From positions 109,544,896 to 109,608,895 of the forward strand of contig NC_071392.1 of the NCBI RefSeq assembly GCF_022682495.2: a stretch of DNA of 64,000 nucleotides, in the 5' to 3' direction. Made by a program: the position numbers and the translations under genes. Under the pieces are notes generated by a model. It was not told where the DNA came from and did no database searches. It saw only the letters and a list, made by a program, of their open reading frames with translations. Of this stretch, positions 49,721 through 62,725 are shown in pieces; position 1 is the first letter of the stretch, and each line of letters begins with the position of its first letter. Source of the DNA: Desmodus rotundus. Its lineage: Eukaryota; Chordata; Mammalia; Chiroptera; Phyllostomidae.

Positions 49721-51087
49721 ACCCAGTGTCCTAATCCTGGGCCCACAGGCACAAAGGAAGAGATGGGAAGCAAGGCTGAGGGCTCCAAGTGGGCAGCCCA
49801 GGCCCGAAACAAAAACCCTATTCTTCTGCCTTTGGTGGGACAAATCAGGTGGGACCATGGAGGGCATAGGTGTTGCCTCTGCAGACTCAGGGTGAAACCT
49901 AGTAAAATACAGTAGCACTTTGTAAATATCAGCAGTTTACCTTGCTGAGGTAGTGAACAGCCCATCTCTGGGGGCATGCAGGTAGAGGCTGGATGTCCTA
50001 TCAGAGATCATGTCCCAGTGAGTCCTGCCTCAGGGCAAGGGAAGCTGGATTTTATGATTTCTGTGGGTCAAGCCTTCTGTGCACATGGCTCTAGGAAAGG
50101 CGAAGGGAGCAGGGGACATGGGGACTCAGGCTGGCCCTCAGAAGCCTTTGACACTAGGAAAAGCTGCCTGGAACTGAGAGAGAAGCCTTGGACCAGTGTC
50201 GGTGGGTTGAATCAATGATTTCTGCCCTTTTTTCTGAGAACACAGCCTCCTATTATGCTGGGAAGCAAGGATGTGGCAACTTCCTTCCCCCACAGGGTCC
50301 CCAGCACATAGTAAACACTCAATAAACATTTGTGGGGTTGAATTAAATTGATGTCACAAAACCATTTTCCCCTACGAACTTTTAAGATAATTGGTTAAGG
50401 AAACACGCAAACCCAGTGGCCGAGATCTAGCTCTGAATTCTGAGTTCTGTAGCTTTTCCAGACAGATTTTCCCTTTACGCTCACATCGCCTTCTTTGTAG
50501 CTGAGAGCCAGCCATACATACCCGTGTGAGATGTGAGTGCTGTTCAGAGCGGGCAGGGGCTACACACCCAGATTCAGGGGCTCATTGTCAGACCACTCTG
50601 CACCCCTAGGGATCTGTGGGTCACCGGTTTTAACTACTGAGAGTGGCAGCATTGTGGAGGCTGTGACTTCAGTGAGCCCTGTGACAAGGACCCTGGATTC
50701 TAGAAACACACAGGGGCTTTGGGTCTGACCTCCTGGACCCTCAAACCTGTTGGTGCATAGCTAACGTTTAAATACTCTTTGTGTACCAAGCACTATTGAA
50801 AGCACTCAGGATTAATTTCTTGAATTCATACAATCCTCAGGGTAGCCCATTATCATCTTGGAAGGTTGCAGGCAGGCACTGCAGGACTGGACATGGGGAG
50901 GTGGAGGTGGTGCTGGACGGGCACAGGCAGGGGCAAGGGGACGGTTGGAGAGAGAGTAGTGAGGGTGGAGGTGTTGGATTATTTGGGCCAGGGAAGCTGA
51001 GGCTGATCCCTGCTTAGGAGAATCAAGGGTTAGCCTTTGGGGGTCAGCACCTTCCCTCACACGGATCTAGAACGGCCTGCCTCACTG
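49721..51087. other. Intergenic, no gene
   Basis: An L2 terminus at about 50,280-50,345 (AACACTCAATAAACATTTGT) and a MIR/L2-like piece near 50,770-50,860. The rest is unassigned. Confidence 0.45.
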
Positions 51088-51470
51088 TGCTATGGACCAA
51101 ATTGTGCACCCCCTCCCCAAATTCATTATGATGAAGACTTAACCCTCCCTGTGATTATATTTGGAAGTAGGGCCTCTAAGGAACTCGTTATGGTTAAATG
51201 AGGTCCTAAGGGTGAGGCCAGAATTTGATAGGATTAGTGTCCTTCTTAGGAGAGATTCTGGAAGAGAGATTGGGCTTGCTCTCTCTGCCACAGGAAGGCC
51301 CAGTGAGAAGAAGGCCACCTGCAGGCCAGGAATAGTCCTCAGCAGAAACTGATCCTGCCAGACCTTGATCTCCGACTCCCAGCCTCCAGAGCTGTGAGAA
51401 AATCAATGCCTGTTGTGTAAGGAAACTAGTCAGGGGTGTTTCGTTATGGTACTCGAGCTGACTAGGACGC
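51088..51470 (+). mobile_element. ERVL-MaLR-type LTR
   Basis: TGTGCTATGGACCAAATTGT ... CCCAGCCTCCAGAGCTGTGA ... GTTTCGTTATGGTACTCGAG. Near full length. Confidence 0.7.
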
Positions 51471-51724
51471 TGAGTGCCTCTGCCAGCACCTGACCAGCAC
51501 TGGCTCAGTGGCCAAAGATGCTCCCCGGTCACAGCCCCTTTGGACATCTGACGAGGCTGAAGATCCTCTCTCCAGAAACACACCCACAATGTCACACAAC
51601 TTCAAATCCTCTGTAGCTCACCCATGGTTGTTCTGTGACCTCCAGCCTAAGAGCCCAATATAGAAATTTCTTTCTCTTCCAATTCTGCTGAGAGCCGGAT
51701 TCAGGTGAAATATCCACACTAACA

Positions 51725-51960
51725 TTTAACAAATACTTATTCTGTGCCAGATTCTAGGATAAGTGCTTTACATGCTTTCTCTCGTTATTGCCTTACAGCA
51801 TCCCGTGAGCTTGGGTTGGTTTCCTGTCCGTTCTCAGATGAGGACTCTAGAGGACAGAAAAGCTCATTAATGTGCCCACGGTCTTGCAGCTACACAGTGG
51901 CAGATCCAGGATGCGAACCCCAGGTCAGAGCTGCCCTGATAACCTCAGCTTTCTAGGTGA
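51725..51960 (-). mobile_element. MIR fragment
   Basis: Reverse MIR: TCAGATGAGGACTCTAGAGG ... GCAGCTACACAGTGGCAGAT ... GGATGCGAACCCCAGGTCAG. Confidence 0.65.
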
Positions 51961-53185
51961 GTCTGCCCAGGAGGACTTGGACCTTGGGCTTCCGGGAGAG
52001 GCTGCAACCCAGAACTAACTCCCACTGGTGATACAGATCTCCATTTCTGGTCTCGGGCATTCTCCCTGCACTGCCCGCTGTATATGTCCACTCAGGCAAC
52101 CCTTATCTTCCTTCTGACCACCTGGGTAACTCCTCTGGGGCAGGGCGGTGGGAGGCACCAGGGCGGTATGTAGCTTATATAGCAGGTGGTCCGAAGCACT
52201 CGTGGATGTCGCTGAAGTCTTGGTGAGGTCCAGCCTCAGAGGGCTGGACTCTCTGTGCTGGGCTTTCCAGCCTCAAGAACATAGGGCTCTTCCCACAGGA
52301 TGGCTTAGCCCTGCCTGGCTCATGAAGCTTCCTGGAACACGGATTGCTTCCTAACCTGGGGTGTGTGAGCTCTCACCCAGAATTGATTCATTTTATATTG
52401 ATTTTTATCTAAAAAAATCTACCAGCAGATTCTAAAGCAGTGTTTGGATGACCAAATACTACTTGAATTGTCATGGGCCTCAGGACCAAAGAGAGGGGCT
52501 AAATGCTGAAGCATGCAGAGCCACACTCATTGTGTGAGTGGCCATTCAATTTTAGCAACACATCATCCATCACATTAAATTAATCACGTTAGTTTGAAAT
52601 TCCTGATACTGTAGCTCTCCTCGTATCACACTGGTATACTGTCGTAGCTTTCGCAGTTGTATGGAGCTAAAAGGGTAAGGGTGTGTACCTAGCTTTATGT
52701 TTGTATGTGTTTTAGTAAAATTGTAATAAAGGTCATTTGTCAAACGTTGGGAGGGGGCTGTGATTTATTTTTCCTCCTTTAAACATGGCTTCTGTATTAC
52801 TCCCGTGTGAGAAGCACGCGTTTAATTCATTCTGACCAAGTAGAAAATAAGCTTCACACACTGGCGCCCTGCACACAGCCCCTGCCACCTGGATGGGTCC
52901 CCATCCTCGGTTCTGCTCCCCCACTGCTGCCTTCGAGGGGAAATATGACAGCGTAATGAACAGTTGTACGACGTGGTATAAAAAGGCAATTAAGGTAACT
53001 ATTGGACTGGGACAAGCCAGCGTGACCTGGTTAATAGCTCTGAGCGGAGCTGGGCCATGGGGAGGAGAGGCAGGAGGGGGAGGGGATTTCTGTTTTACAG
53101 TGAGAGGCTCAGGCTGCCCCCCACACACACTGCCTTCCACCTACGGAGGGCACCGAGGTTGGCCTCACGACCCGTGTCTCCAGGG
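51961..53185. other. Intergenic, no gene
   Basis: 52,930-53,080 (around TATAAAAAGGCAATTAAGGT) looks repeat-free and could be regulatory. Other parts are unassigned. Confidence 0.4.
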
Positions 53186-53189
53186 ACAG

Positions 53190-53340
53190 CCTGGGCTTGG
53201 TTCAGATTTCAGCTCCGGAGTCAACTCGGCCACTCCTGGTTGAGAGACCGGGGCAGGTAACTCGGGGTCTCAGCTTCAGTTTCCTCGTGTGTGCAATGGG
53301 GATAAAAACGATGTCTTGCACCCGCACCCCGGCAGTGGGA
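53190..53340 (+). mobile_element. MIR fragment
   Basis: GTCAACTCGGCCACTCCTGG ... TCAGTTTCCTCGTGTGTGCA followed by ATGGGGATAAAAACG. Confidence 0.6.
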
Positions 53341-55985
53341 GAAAGGGCGGAGGCATTCATCATTAAACGGGCCAGGGCACAGAGCTGCACGTGGAGCCCC
53401 AAGGAAGATGCGGAGGAGGCTTTTACTTTGTCTTCAAGTAGCATCTTTCAACACAACACAATCTGTGTGTATTCTTGTGCGTGTGCGCAGTGTGATCGGT
53501 TTGTGTGTGTGTGTTCTGATCCGCTCGTCAGGCTCCCCACCCTGCCCAGGATAGGATGTGAATTCTTTGATCAGATCTCTCGGGGTAGTCCCTGGGGTCA
53601 TTCATCTTGAGGTCACCCCTCCCCTTGGTCCCTCTCTCATCTCCCCAGCCCCTTGGTCCCTGTTCTCCCCAAATGCCCCTCTTCGTGAACTATCTTTGGC
53701 ATATGACACCCTTCAGCATGGAGACAGAGAAACACATTCTGCCTCATCCGAGCACCTGCTTCACTCTGCTTCAGTGTTGGTGGGGGACTAAGGAGTCCTC
53801 ACACACAAAGTAGGTGGTAGAGCACCCGGCACAGACTGAGTGCTGAATAAAAGCTAGCTGGGCTGATTGTTGTCTCAATTGGACGAGCTCTGGGTTCATA
53901 CGTGACACCGAGCGCAGTACCTGACGAGTAGTAGATGTTCGATAGATGTTTGTTGACTGAATGAACGAATGAAGCCTTACTTGGTTCCATATCTACTATC
54001 TGTGACTGTATGCCATCCCTTCTCTGGGCTTCACTCACTCTGTCAAACAGGGAGATGATCCTGCCCCACAGTCAGAGATGTACCTTGCAAACTGTAAAGT
54101 CCCTCCTGCAGTGGGAACGGGTTCTATTTACCTCTACCCCTACCCCCAGTCATCTATGCCTGGCACTTGGATCTCGGGGGGGGGGGGGCGACTCACCCCC
54201 CCATATGTGTTTATCCTAAAATAGAAAACCAGTAGTTCTCATTAGTCACATTGGTCCTCATCCCCCACTCCCCCAGACTCAGATGGAAGTGGTGCTGAGT
54301 GCCAGCCCAGTGACACAAAGGAGCAATCAGGAGTCATTATGGCTCATTAGGGTGGGCTTGGTGATTGGCTGAGAAGCCCCAGCTTGCTTCTCACTCGGGA
54401 TGGAGAGGGTCTGAGCAAACGCACTGGAAACCCAGTCCCTTTGCTCCTTCTCTGTAGCACTGGCCCCCAAGGTGGGCTGCGAGAGGCAGGCAGGGCTCAG
54501 GAAGAGACCTCGTCACCCAGGGTAGTGGGGGCTCTCCAGGTCTATGCGCTGGTATCCCCAGCCATTTAAGGATGCATCTCTGGGTATGATGCTTACTTGG
54601 CTGAGTTCTAAAGCCCAGTCTGGCCTTCTCAATCACCCAGCTACCCTGATGATGAAGTCCAAACTGCCCCACTCCACAACTCACAACCTACAAGCCCTCG
54701 TCCTGACCCCAGCCAGCCTCAGCAGCCTCCTCTCGAGTTTAATTGGGTCGTTGCCACATGGAGGGAGCTGCCTCCCAGCCCATTACCACAACTCTCATTT
54801 CTGCCATTCAGAACAAACACTTAAATGCAGGCAGACTTCTTTCCTGTCAATTCTAGCCCCACAGCCACTACCAACTGTATCCCTCCCCCAGTGCAGGAGG
54901 CTGCAGGGGCTACTGACAAAAGACATGGGGTTTAGGGCTCAGGGGCTTTGGGGAATTTACCTAATGCTTTCTGGTCTGAGATCAATAGGTGAGGAGATCG
55001 CCAAGCCCTTAATTAAGTTCCTGAGAAGATGAGCTGTAACTAGGTATTAACTAAACATTCTTTTCCCTTCACTGGCATTGAGTGAGAGGGTGACTTCTTA
55101 TTTAGCATTTTCTTGGACAGAAATTTCCTATTTTTTTGTGTTTTTTTCCTTTTTTAATTTTATATGGTTCAGAAAAAAAATTTTAAATATATAAAATGTA
55201 TAGAGTGAAAAGTCTTTCTCTAACTCCTGTTTCCTATCCACCCACCTTCTGATTCTCCCCTAGCTCCCTTACTGGCTTCTTCAGTTGCCTGCTGTTGGCC
55301 TGTGCAACGAGTACAAATGTATATTCACACTGTCTCTCCTTTTTCTTTCTTACACAAAAGATAGACCATTCTATACCTTGTTGCACACTATTATTTCTTT
55401 CCACTTGATTTATTTTTGGAGATCTTTCATAAAGAATATAGAGATTATTCAGCATTCTAAAGGCACTGAGTAGACAGCACTCTCTATTTCTCCCTCCTTC
55501 TTTATGTCTACAGTTTAGACATGCCATCCATCCACTCATCCATCCACCCATCCACCCATCCATCCCTTCTTTAGCCTTTACCAAACCTGGGCTCTGTGCT
55601 GGACCCCATGCAGAGTGTGGGGGCTGCAGAAATGAATTCGCCCAGCCCTCTTCCACTGTTCTTGGGCTCAGAGGCTGCAGGGCAATAGGGCACCCAGAAA
55701 ACCGTGAGTGGAGGGCACTCCTTGGCTCACTTTTGTTGTGTGTGACTTGTCTCTTTATGCCACTGATCTGAACTGGGTTTTTCCCTTCTCTTCCCTTTAG
55801 TGCACAAAAGTCACCATCGGGATGTCTAGGGGAGTCAATTTCCCCATTGTAGGGGAAAGACTTTTCAACAAAGTTGGGGAATTTCTAAGACTCTCTAGCA
55901 AGGGTGTCTGAGTTTTATAAAAGCAAATTCATCATCATAATTTACATGGCTCATCCAGGAACAAACAAAAATTCCCATTATGGTC
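53341..55985. other. Intergenic, MIR/L2 fragments, no gene
   Basis: L2/MIR-like tail at about 53,810-53,970 (GATAGATGTTTGTTGACTGA), G13 run at 54,176-54,188, L2 at about 54,640-54,810, a T-rich patch near 55,125-55,200 and a (CATC)n tract. No exon was recognised. Confidence 0.45.
55524..55566 (+). repeat. (CATC)n microsatellite
   Basis: Imperfect tetranucleotide CATC/CACC tract of about 43 bp. Confidence 0.9.
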
Positions 55986-56003
55986 TTAATTAAAAAAACA
56001 AAA

Positions 56004-56188
56004 GAAAACAGGAAATGGCCTTGGCCGGGTAGCTCAATTGGTTGGAGCACCATCCCATACACCAATAGGTTGTGGGTTCAATTCCCAGCCAGGGCACATA
56101 CAGCAAGTAACTGATAGATGTTTCTCTCTCTCTCTCCCCCGTCTTTCCTTTCTTTCTAAAAGTCAGTATAACATATTCTCAGGCGAGG
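56004..56188 (+). mobile_element. Bat tRNA-derived SINE
   Basis: CCTTGGCCGGGTAGCTCAAT head, GGTTCAATTCCC B-box. Perfect 15-bp duplication ATTAAAAAAACAAAA at 55989-56003 and 56189-56203. Confidence 0.92.
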
Positions 56189-56439
56189 ATTAAAAAAACA
56201 AAACAGAACATGATGTCCAACTGAGGTGCTGACTGGTGAGGGGTATAGAGGCGGGATGAGAAGATTCAGAATGTGCCTGAAATTTTGTGAATGACGTGTT
56301 CGTCATTACACGTGCATAGAGTGCAAATAGTATGCACATATTGTGACCCACTTTAAAACAGTGTGTTTACTATTTTAAAGTCATTGTAGAACAGGAGAGA
56401 ACGGCGCCTAGCCTACCACTTGCTGACCCTGAACATCAC

Positions 56440-56625
56440 ACGATGTCCTGGCAGTTTTATGAGGTGAGAATGACCATCATCACCACTTTGCAGGTGAGGA
56501 AACAGGAGGCACAGACAAGTTAAGCAACTCGCCCGCCCGGGGCAAATGAGTAGTAGGGGACATAAGCGGGCCTGTCTGATTTCAGGACCTGCGCTCCAGC
56601 CACTACAATGCGCCATCCCCTGAGA
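56440..56625 (-). mobile_element. MIR fragment (reverse)
   Basis: CAGGTGAGGAAACAGGAGGC ... TTAAGCAACTCGCCC is the reversed MIR core. A plus-oriented MIR piece may follow at about 56,650-56,765. Confidence 0.65.
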
Positions 56626-56769
56626 GTCCACGTCGCCACTCGAGGCCTCAACCCTTCTCATCTGCAAAACAGGGATAAGAAGTACATCAGGGGACTGACT
56701 TGAGGATTTCAAGAGATGAGGCTTGTCAAGTATGTGGGACACTGCCCAGCATACTGACACTACAATCTA

Positions 56770-57360
56770 AGGTCAATATCGACCAGACTCCTACACTCAG
56801 GCTGCCAGGAAAGGACTTCTGAGCAGCGTTCGAAGAAGACTGCGCCCGCCTGCAGCCAAGTGAGAGAAAAGGAGAAGCTCATTGTTTTAATAAACTTGCC
56901 TCTGTGTCTTCACCCCCTCTGCTGGCTCTCCTGGAGCTCATCCTCCGCTGAGTGGGCCAGGGTCCCTCTGGACAGAGGAGTCTGTTTTGGTCCCATTTCC
57001 ATTACACACTTGGCTGAACAGAGGGGAAGGGGAGCCAACAGCCCCCCAGGCAGTAATTAATTGTCTATTTGGACTCCTGCTGTTGCCTGGATGGTGGGGG
57101 GGGGGGGGGGGGCGGAAGAAGGCTGGACAGCTCCCGCCTGGGCCTGGGCTGGCTGGCGGCTGCAAGGGGAGTGTTTCTGTTCATCCTGCCTCTGCCGCCT
57201 CCTCTGAACCCATCCATGCCCAGGCCAGCTGGGGAGGGACATCTGCCCTCTTTGATAAAAAGACCTCTCGCTCCTGGTCAGCGTTACCTCTGTTCTGGGG
57301 TCTCCCTCAAAGGTAATAAGTGATTCTTTGCTTCAGCCTTTGAGAAGCTGCTCTAGTGAA
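56770..57360. other. Intergenic with G17 run
   Basis: Repeat-poor. CAGTAATTAATTGTCTATTT (57,051-57,070) sits just before a G17 run (57,096-57,112). The stretch to about 57,260 could be a conserved element. No exon. Confidence 0.35.
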
Positions 57361-57369
57361 GGGCAAAAG

Positions 57370-57500
57370 CATCCTGGGCTCAGACTTTTAGGACCTTGGA
57401 TTTTTTCCTGGCTCTCCCACCCACTGGCCGTGTGACTCTGAGCAAGGCATCTGCTGTCACTGAGCAAGCACTTTCCTCCTCTGGAAAACGATGCAGAGGG
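57370..57500 (+). mobile_element. MIR fragment
   Basis: CACTGGCCGTGTGACTCTGA ... TTTCCTCCTCTGGAAAACGA. Confidence 0.6.
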
Positions 57501-60500
57501 GAGACAGTCATGCTCTTGTGGACTCGAGCTTTTTGTGCCTCCAGAGTCCTTTCTCTTGGAGACTCACCTGCTTTCCTCCCCATTTCGTAATAACCTTCCT
57601 TAATATGTATGGGGGGGGGGGCAACGCTGCAGGCCCCAGAAACAGAGATGTGATCCAGGCTTCAACATCTGTATTCTCTGTGAGGCCTTTTATCCAGCAT
57701 GTTGGAGAAAAAAAATTCACCTGTTACAACCTACAAGAACTGAGTAATACAGTTGCATATCTACAACTGAAGGGAGTAGGCGTGAGCTATGGACATAATG
57801 TAGTTGATAGTACCTCGCAAGCCTCAAGCCACAGGGTAGATCTTTGAGTAAGATCATCACCATCATTGTCATTATCTTGGCTATCACTTGGGCCCATAGG
57901 ATGCAGGGGTGAGTTTACCCAGTCAAAGCCAGAGCTTATGGGATTCCTTCCTGCACCAAAAGTTGGCAGCTCAAACCTCATCTCACTCCTGTGCATGTGT
58001 CTTGGTTCTCATCCCCCAGTGTCCAGTTACCCAGTCCACCCCTCTCTGTACAGGGCATGTACTGAGGTGGCACTGGGGGTACACTGGGCCACTTCTTACT
58101 CACTGACCTGGAAAAGTTCAGGGCAAGGTTCAGAAACAGGGAATGTCAAGTGTGGAGGGAGCTAGGGAACAGAGAAAGCAAGTCAGCCATGGACGCGATG
58201 AGGCCACACTATACTCCAAACATCAGGCATCAGGGAGGCATTGACTGTTCTGGAGCAAGGTCATAGATCTGGGTAGCTTAGGTGTGTAGTAAAGGCTGGA
58301 GAGGCCGTCCCCCAAAGAAAGGGTCTCGTGACCAGGAGAATGGGGAGAGAGCTGTCCTAGCTTGAGAGCACTCTCAGGAGGGGTCCTCCAAAACATGACA
58401 CCTGGGTTGAGTCTTGGGGGGTAGAAGGAAAGGTCCAAGTGAAGAGGATGGGGAGGGATGCCATAACAAGGTCCAGAGATGGGGAAAAGCCTGGGAGTAT
58501 TTCAGTGGCTGGAGCACGGACTGACCTGGAGAGAGAAGCAGGGTCTTTGGTACATCAGGGAAGGTCTAGCCACCAGAACTTCTGAAGAGGAGGGGTGGGG
58601 ATGGGGGAGCTGGCCTGGGGTACATCCAGACACCTCAGCTCAGAGGGGCCTGACGGAATGACTTTGGTGCCCTAAGAATCCACCCTGGGGAGAGGGTGAC
58701 ACAGGGGTCTGTGAGGAGGAGCAGGGCCATGACCGCCCACATGGGGTGGGCCAGGGCTGGGGTCACAGCCCCATCACAGATGGAGGATGGACACATTTAC
58801 CAGCGTTTGTGTCTTGGTTAAGGTTCCCCCCAAACCAAGGACTTAGGTGCAAGGGGTTGATTTGTGAGATGATCCCAGGAAGCAGGTCAGGAAGGGGGCA
58901 GGGCGAAAGCCAGCGGAGGAGGGTGGGCTAATGAGTAGGTTGCCAGCTGCGGGCACCTGGGGCTCTTTCCTCTGAGAAAATGGGCAGAATGGGCCTCAGA
59001 ATTGTCCCACCAAGGGAAGAGGAGCCTGGAGTACTGACCCACTGACTCCCAGTCTCACAGGTCAAGGGTTGCTCCCCCGACCTCTGCCCCCAGCACTTCT
59101 AGGTCACATGGTATGGGAAAAAGCCTTTGGGATGAGAAGAGTGAAGCGGGCACTTGAGATGAAAGCTGCAGCCACTGAGCCTGGAGATGAGCAAGCAGGC
59201 AGCGGAGGGAATGGGGGGCGGGACAGCAACAGCCTGCGACCGTCCCCCACTCCAGACTCCAAGCCCTCACCATGCCACTCTGCAACCTCCTCTTGAGTTC
59301 ATACATGGCTTCAAAATTTGTCTCGCCATGGTGCCCTGGGCAGTCACCAGCTCGTCAGGGTGGCATACTTGCTGTTCTAGTGAAGACCCGCGGACCCATA
59401 GATCAGACTCAGAAATGCCCCCTTTTTAGCATTTGGCCAGAGGCCGGAATGGCACCCCCGAGAACCGCTAGGCACCCCTCCTCAGACTGTCATGGAAATG
59501 ACCCCAGCACAAAGCCCACGCTGTCTCCTCCCAGGAGCCGACCTTTGGGCAGCTGCGTCCCACCGCAGAGGGGTCTTTTTCACACAGTACATTCCTGCAG
59601 GCGATTGCCAAGGCAGATGGCAGGGCTGCCCCGGGAGATAGGCTGGACTTACCGGAGAGCCGCAGCAGCATCCGACAGCGCCGACTCCGCTTCCAAACAC
59701 CCTGAGCGGAGGAATCCCATCCAGATGCAGTTGGGGTATCAGCACACCCTGCCTGGCCTGGTGCTGCCTCCCCAGGCTGGGGGCTACCGGGTGTCTCTGG
59801 AAGGGGCCTTTGAGGGGAACTGCTGGCTGCCAGACCTGGGGACCACAGATTGTGGTCCCCAAAACTGCATTTTGGAAGTGGAGACTATTAAAGATCAATC
59901 AAATCGATTAGTCACCTCAAAGTCCAGAGAGGAAGCAGGCTCACTGAGCGAGCCTTCACCACTTGTTCCTTGGAGCGCTGGAGCAGGCAGCTGGAGCCCC
60001 TCCCCACCCAAAGCAAGTAGATCTCAAACAGCCAATGGGAAGGGGAGCCTGGGGCTGACTCCCCTCCACGAGTTGTTTTCCCAACTCTGTCCAGCGTCCC
60101 TGATTCTTCACACTGAGGAACTTTGGGCTTCTTTCTCCTTACCTGTCTTAAGCAGGGATCCCTAGGAAGCCAACCCTGAGACAAGGGTGTGGGTGCTGGT
60201 AGTTCAGACAGGTGATTCCAGGAAGCACTAGCTAGAGGGCAAGTGAGCCGCGCAAGGGAAGGGGAGCCAACCACAAATGGGAGGGGGATTAATAAGCAGG
60301 TTCTGCTGAGGGCAACTGGGGTTCAGTCCCACTGGGGGCCCCTGGGAGGCAGTGCAGTACTCACCTCTGATTCTACCACCTGAGGGATAAGGGGGCAGGC
60401 GGTTCACTTATTCTCCACCCCCTGCTCTGTGCTGGGGATTGACGCCCAGCAGTTCAGGCTGCCCCTGCACAGGGTCAGGGGAGGAGCCCACAGGACTCGG

Positions 60501-60815
60501 TGCAAACTGGGATGCCTGAGCACCATGGATCAGCCCCAGAGCCCCCACGGTACAGCCCTGGGGAAAAGGCTGACACGGAGCTGTGTATACTGAGAATTGC
60601 TGGGGAGGGTGGGGAGTGATCCCCAACCACATGGGGCTGGGAGTCAATGGATCCGTGCTTGGGTGGTCTGGGCAGGGCACTGACCACACCTGCTACATCA
60701 CCCTCTCCATCTTTCCTCCCTTTCTCTTTTTTTCCTCTTTTGCTTTCTACCTCTCACCTCTAGGTTTTTACTGTGCCCCACCTTCTCAGTATCTTCTTCC
60801 AGGGTGCCTAGAACC
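57501..60815. other. Intergenic, no supported gene
   Basis: Contains a 297-codon plus-strand ORF (59,272-60,165) with no recognisable domain, Kozak context or splice partner. Two segments (about 58,815-58,990 and 60,165-60,330) look like copies of one dispersed repeat. Confidence 0.4.
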
Positions 60816-60819
60816 CGGT

Positions 60820-60980
60820 GTTTCTTAAAGTGTGGTCCTGGACTACCCCAGGATTCTTCTTAAAAATGTAGACACCAGGTGCCTGCCTCAGCCCTACTAA
60901 GGCAGAACCTTAGGTTATGGGCCTAGGAAGCCGCATTTAAACACATATCCCAAATGATTCTGCTGCGTGTGGAAGCTGCT
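60820..60980. mobile_element. MER5A-like fragment
   Basis: TGTTTCTTAAAGTGTGGTCC ... AAGCCGCATTTAAACACATA ... AATGATTCTGCTGCG. Confidence 0.55.
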
Positions 60981-62470
60981 AGTTTAATCCACTACGTCCT
61001 GGTGGCAGCAGGGATTTGCTGGCCCATTCTGGAATCTCCAGGTCCCTGCCTTTACCCCCACCTGACCACCTGCCTCCTTGGGCTTGGTTGCCACTGTCTG
61101 ACTACCTTGCGTCCCCCAGGCTCCTTTTCTCGTCTGGCTACTTCACTGTATGTAGCATAATATCCAATTCACAGAGTTACACACAGTCACAGCACTATTC
61201 AGGGGCCTCTGTGTGTGAGCAGATGGCAGCATGAGCTATGTACAAACTGTGACGGCTTCCCAGTGTGTGCACACACAAACACACACAGAGGAGACGCCTC
61301 ACAGTGGATGGCCAAATTGCACCCAGCAGCATACCAGCGCACAATAACACAGGGGCACACAAATTGCCACAGCATGGAAAGAGGTGCTTTACAGTCTTAC
61401 GGTGACAGAGCCACACACCACACATGGTTGCCCAGACAGACACACACGCACACTCAGTCCATGGCAGCACACAAGGACTCATACACTTGCAACAAGAAAC
61501 CCACCCAGGGCACAGCCCCAGAGAAGCCCATGGCCACGACATAACCACACACCCTGCTGAAATAACACGCCATCTTTCAGCCACTCAGTGCCCCTAGCAC
61601 ACAGTCCAACGGACCAGTTCAGCCACAGTCAGATAGAGCAGGGCAGGCATAGGGGTGCGGTGGAGACTGATGTGAGGGAAAAGGTTGGCTTTGTTTGAAC
61701 AGATGTTTGCTAAAGGAGCTGGGGCGTTATTTAGCTGCTTTGATGAGCTGATGGATTCCAGTAGCTGGGGACCTGCGGGATTCATTAGTGGCCCCAGAGC
61801 AATTGCTTCCTCTTCACACTCCACCCTCACTGACTTCCCACTTCCTTGCCACAGAGTCGGCCCCACAGCAGATGCCTTATTTGAATAAGAAGGGCAGAAG
61901 CCGAGCAAATATTTGTGTCTTCAGGCCTCACTTGGCACTCCCTGGGAAGAGGTTTCCTTCTGGGATTGAGAATAAGCCTTTGCCAGGCAGATTTTGCTTG
62001 ACTTGGCCTGGGCAGGAGGTGGGGGCCAGGCTGGGATCTGTCCTGGACCCCTTGTGTTGTGCTGGGATGGCCCTTCTCCCCCTCTCCCCACACTCCCTAC
62101 ACTGCCTCCCCCTTCGTTGACAACCAGCCTCTCCTAAGAGTGGTCTATACCTGCGGCCTCGACCCCCGTCACCTCCCAACCTGCTGTTATAGGGGAATGG
62201 GTCTCCCAGCCCACTCGACATCTCCCACATGGCTTCATCCAGAGACTCTAAAGTCATCCTAACTTGGCCCAATTCTGCCCTCCCACATCTTTCCCTGCCC
62301 CGTACCGTGTGTCTTCCCACCTTCTTCCCAACTCTTTCTTGGCTGCTGCCCTTAGGCATTGGTGCTCCCCAGCCTCCCCGCCGCTGACTCTCTCTAAATG
62401 CTCCTAGAAGAACTTGAGAGCTCCCACACCCCATGTATCTACGAGCCCTTCTGTCGGTGGTCAAGTGCAG
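60981..62470. other. Intergenic, no gene
   Basis: CA-rich scattered sequence at about 61,265-61,450. 61,690-61,830 is repeat-free and may be regulatory. ORFs up to 178 codons lack support. Confidence 0.4.
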
Positions 62471-62725
62471 TGGTCAGGAGCACTGCTCCCTGGATTGCCT
62501 TGGTTCTGACCCCTGCTTTCACACTCGCCAGCTATGTGGCTTTGGGAAAGCCATTTCGTTTTTGTGTGCCTTAATTTTCTCATCTATAAAATGGGGGGAG
62601 GGGGAGCAGTGATAACTTTTGTGTTTTGTAATGGTTATGGGTTCATATATGAGTTCATATATGTAGAGTGGTTAGGATGTGCCCGACACATAATAACTGC
62701 TACATGAGGCCTGGCTGTTATCATT
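62470..62725 (+). mobile_element. MIR, near full length
   Basis: GTGGTCAGGAGCACTGCTCC ... GCCAGCTATGTGGCTTTGGG ... TCATCTATAAAATGGGG ... CGACACATAATAACTGCTAC. Confidence 0.75.

Noticed and set aside
59272..60165. 297-codon plus-strand ORF
   Set aside because: No recognisable protein, weak start context, no splice signals linking it to a gene, and part lies near a suspected dispersed repeat.
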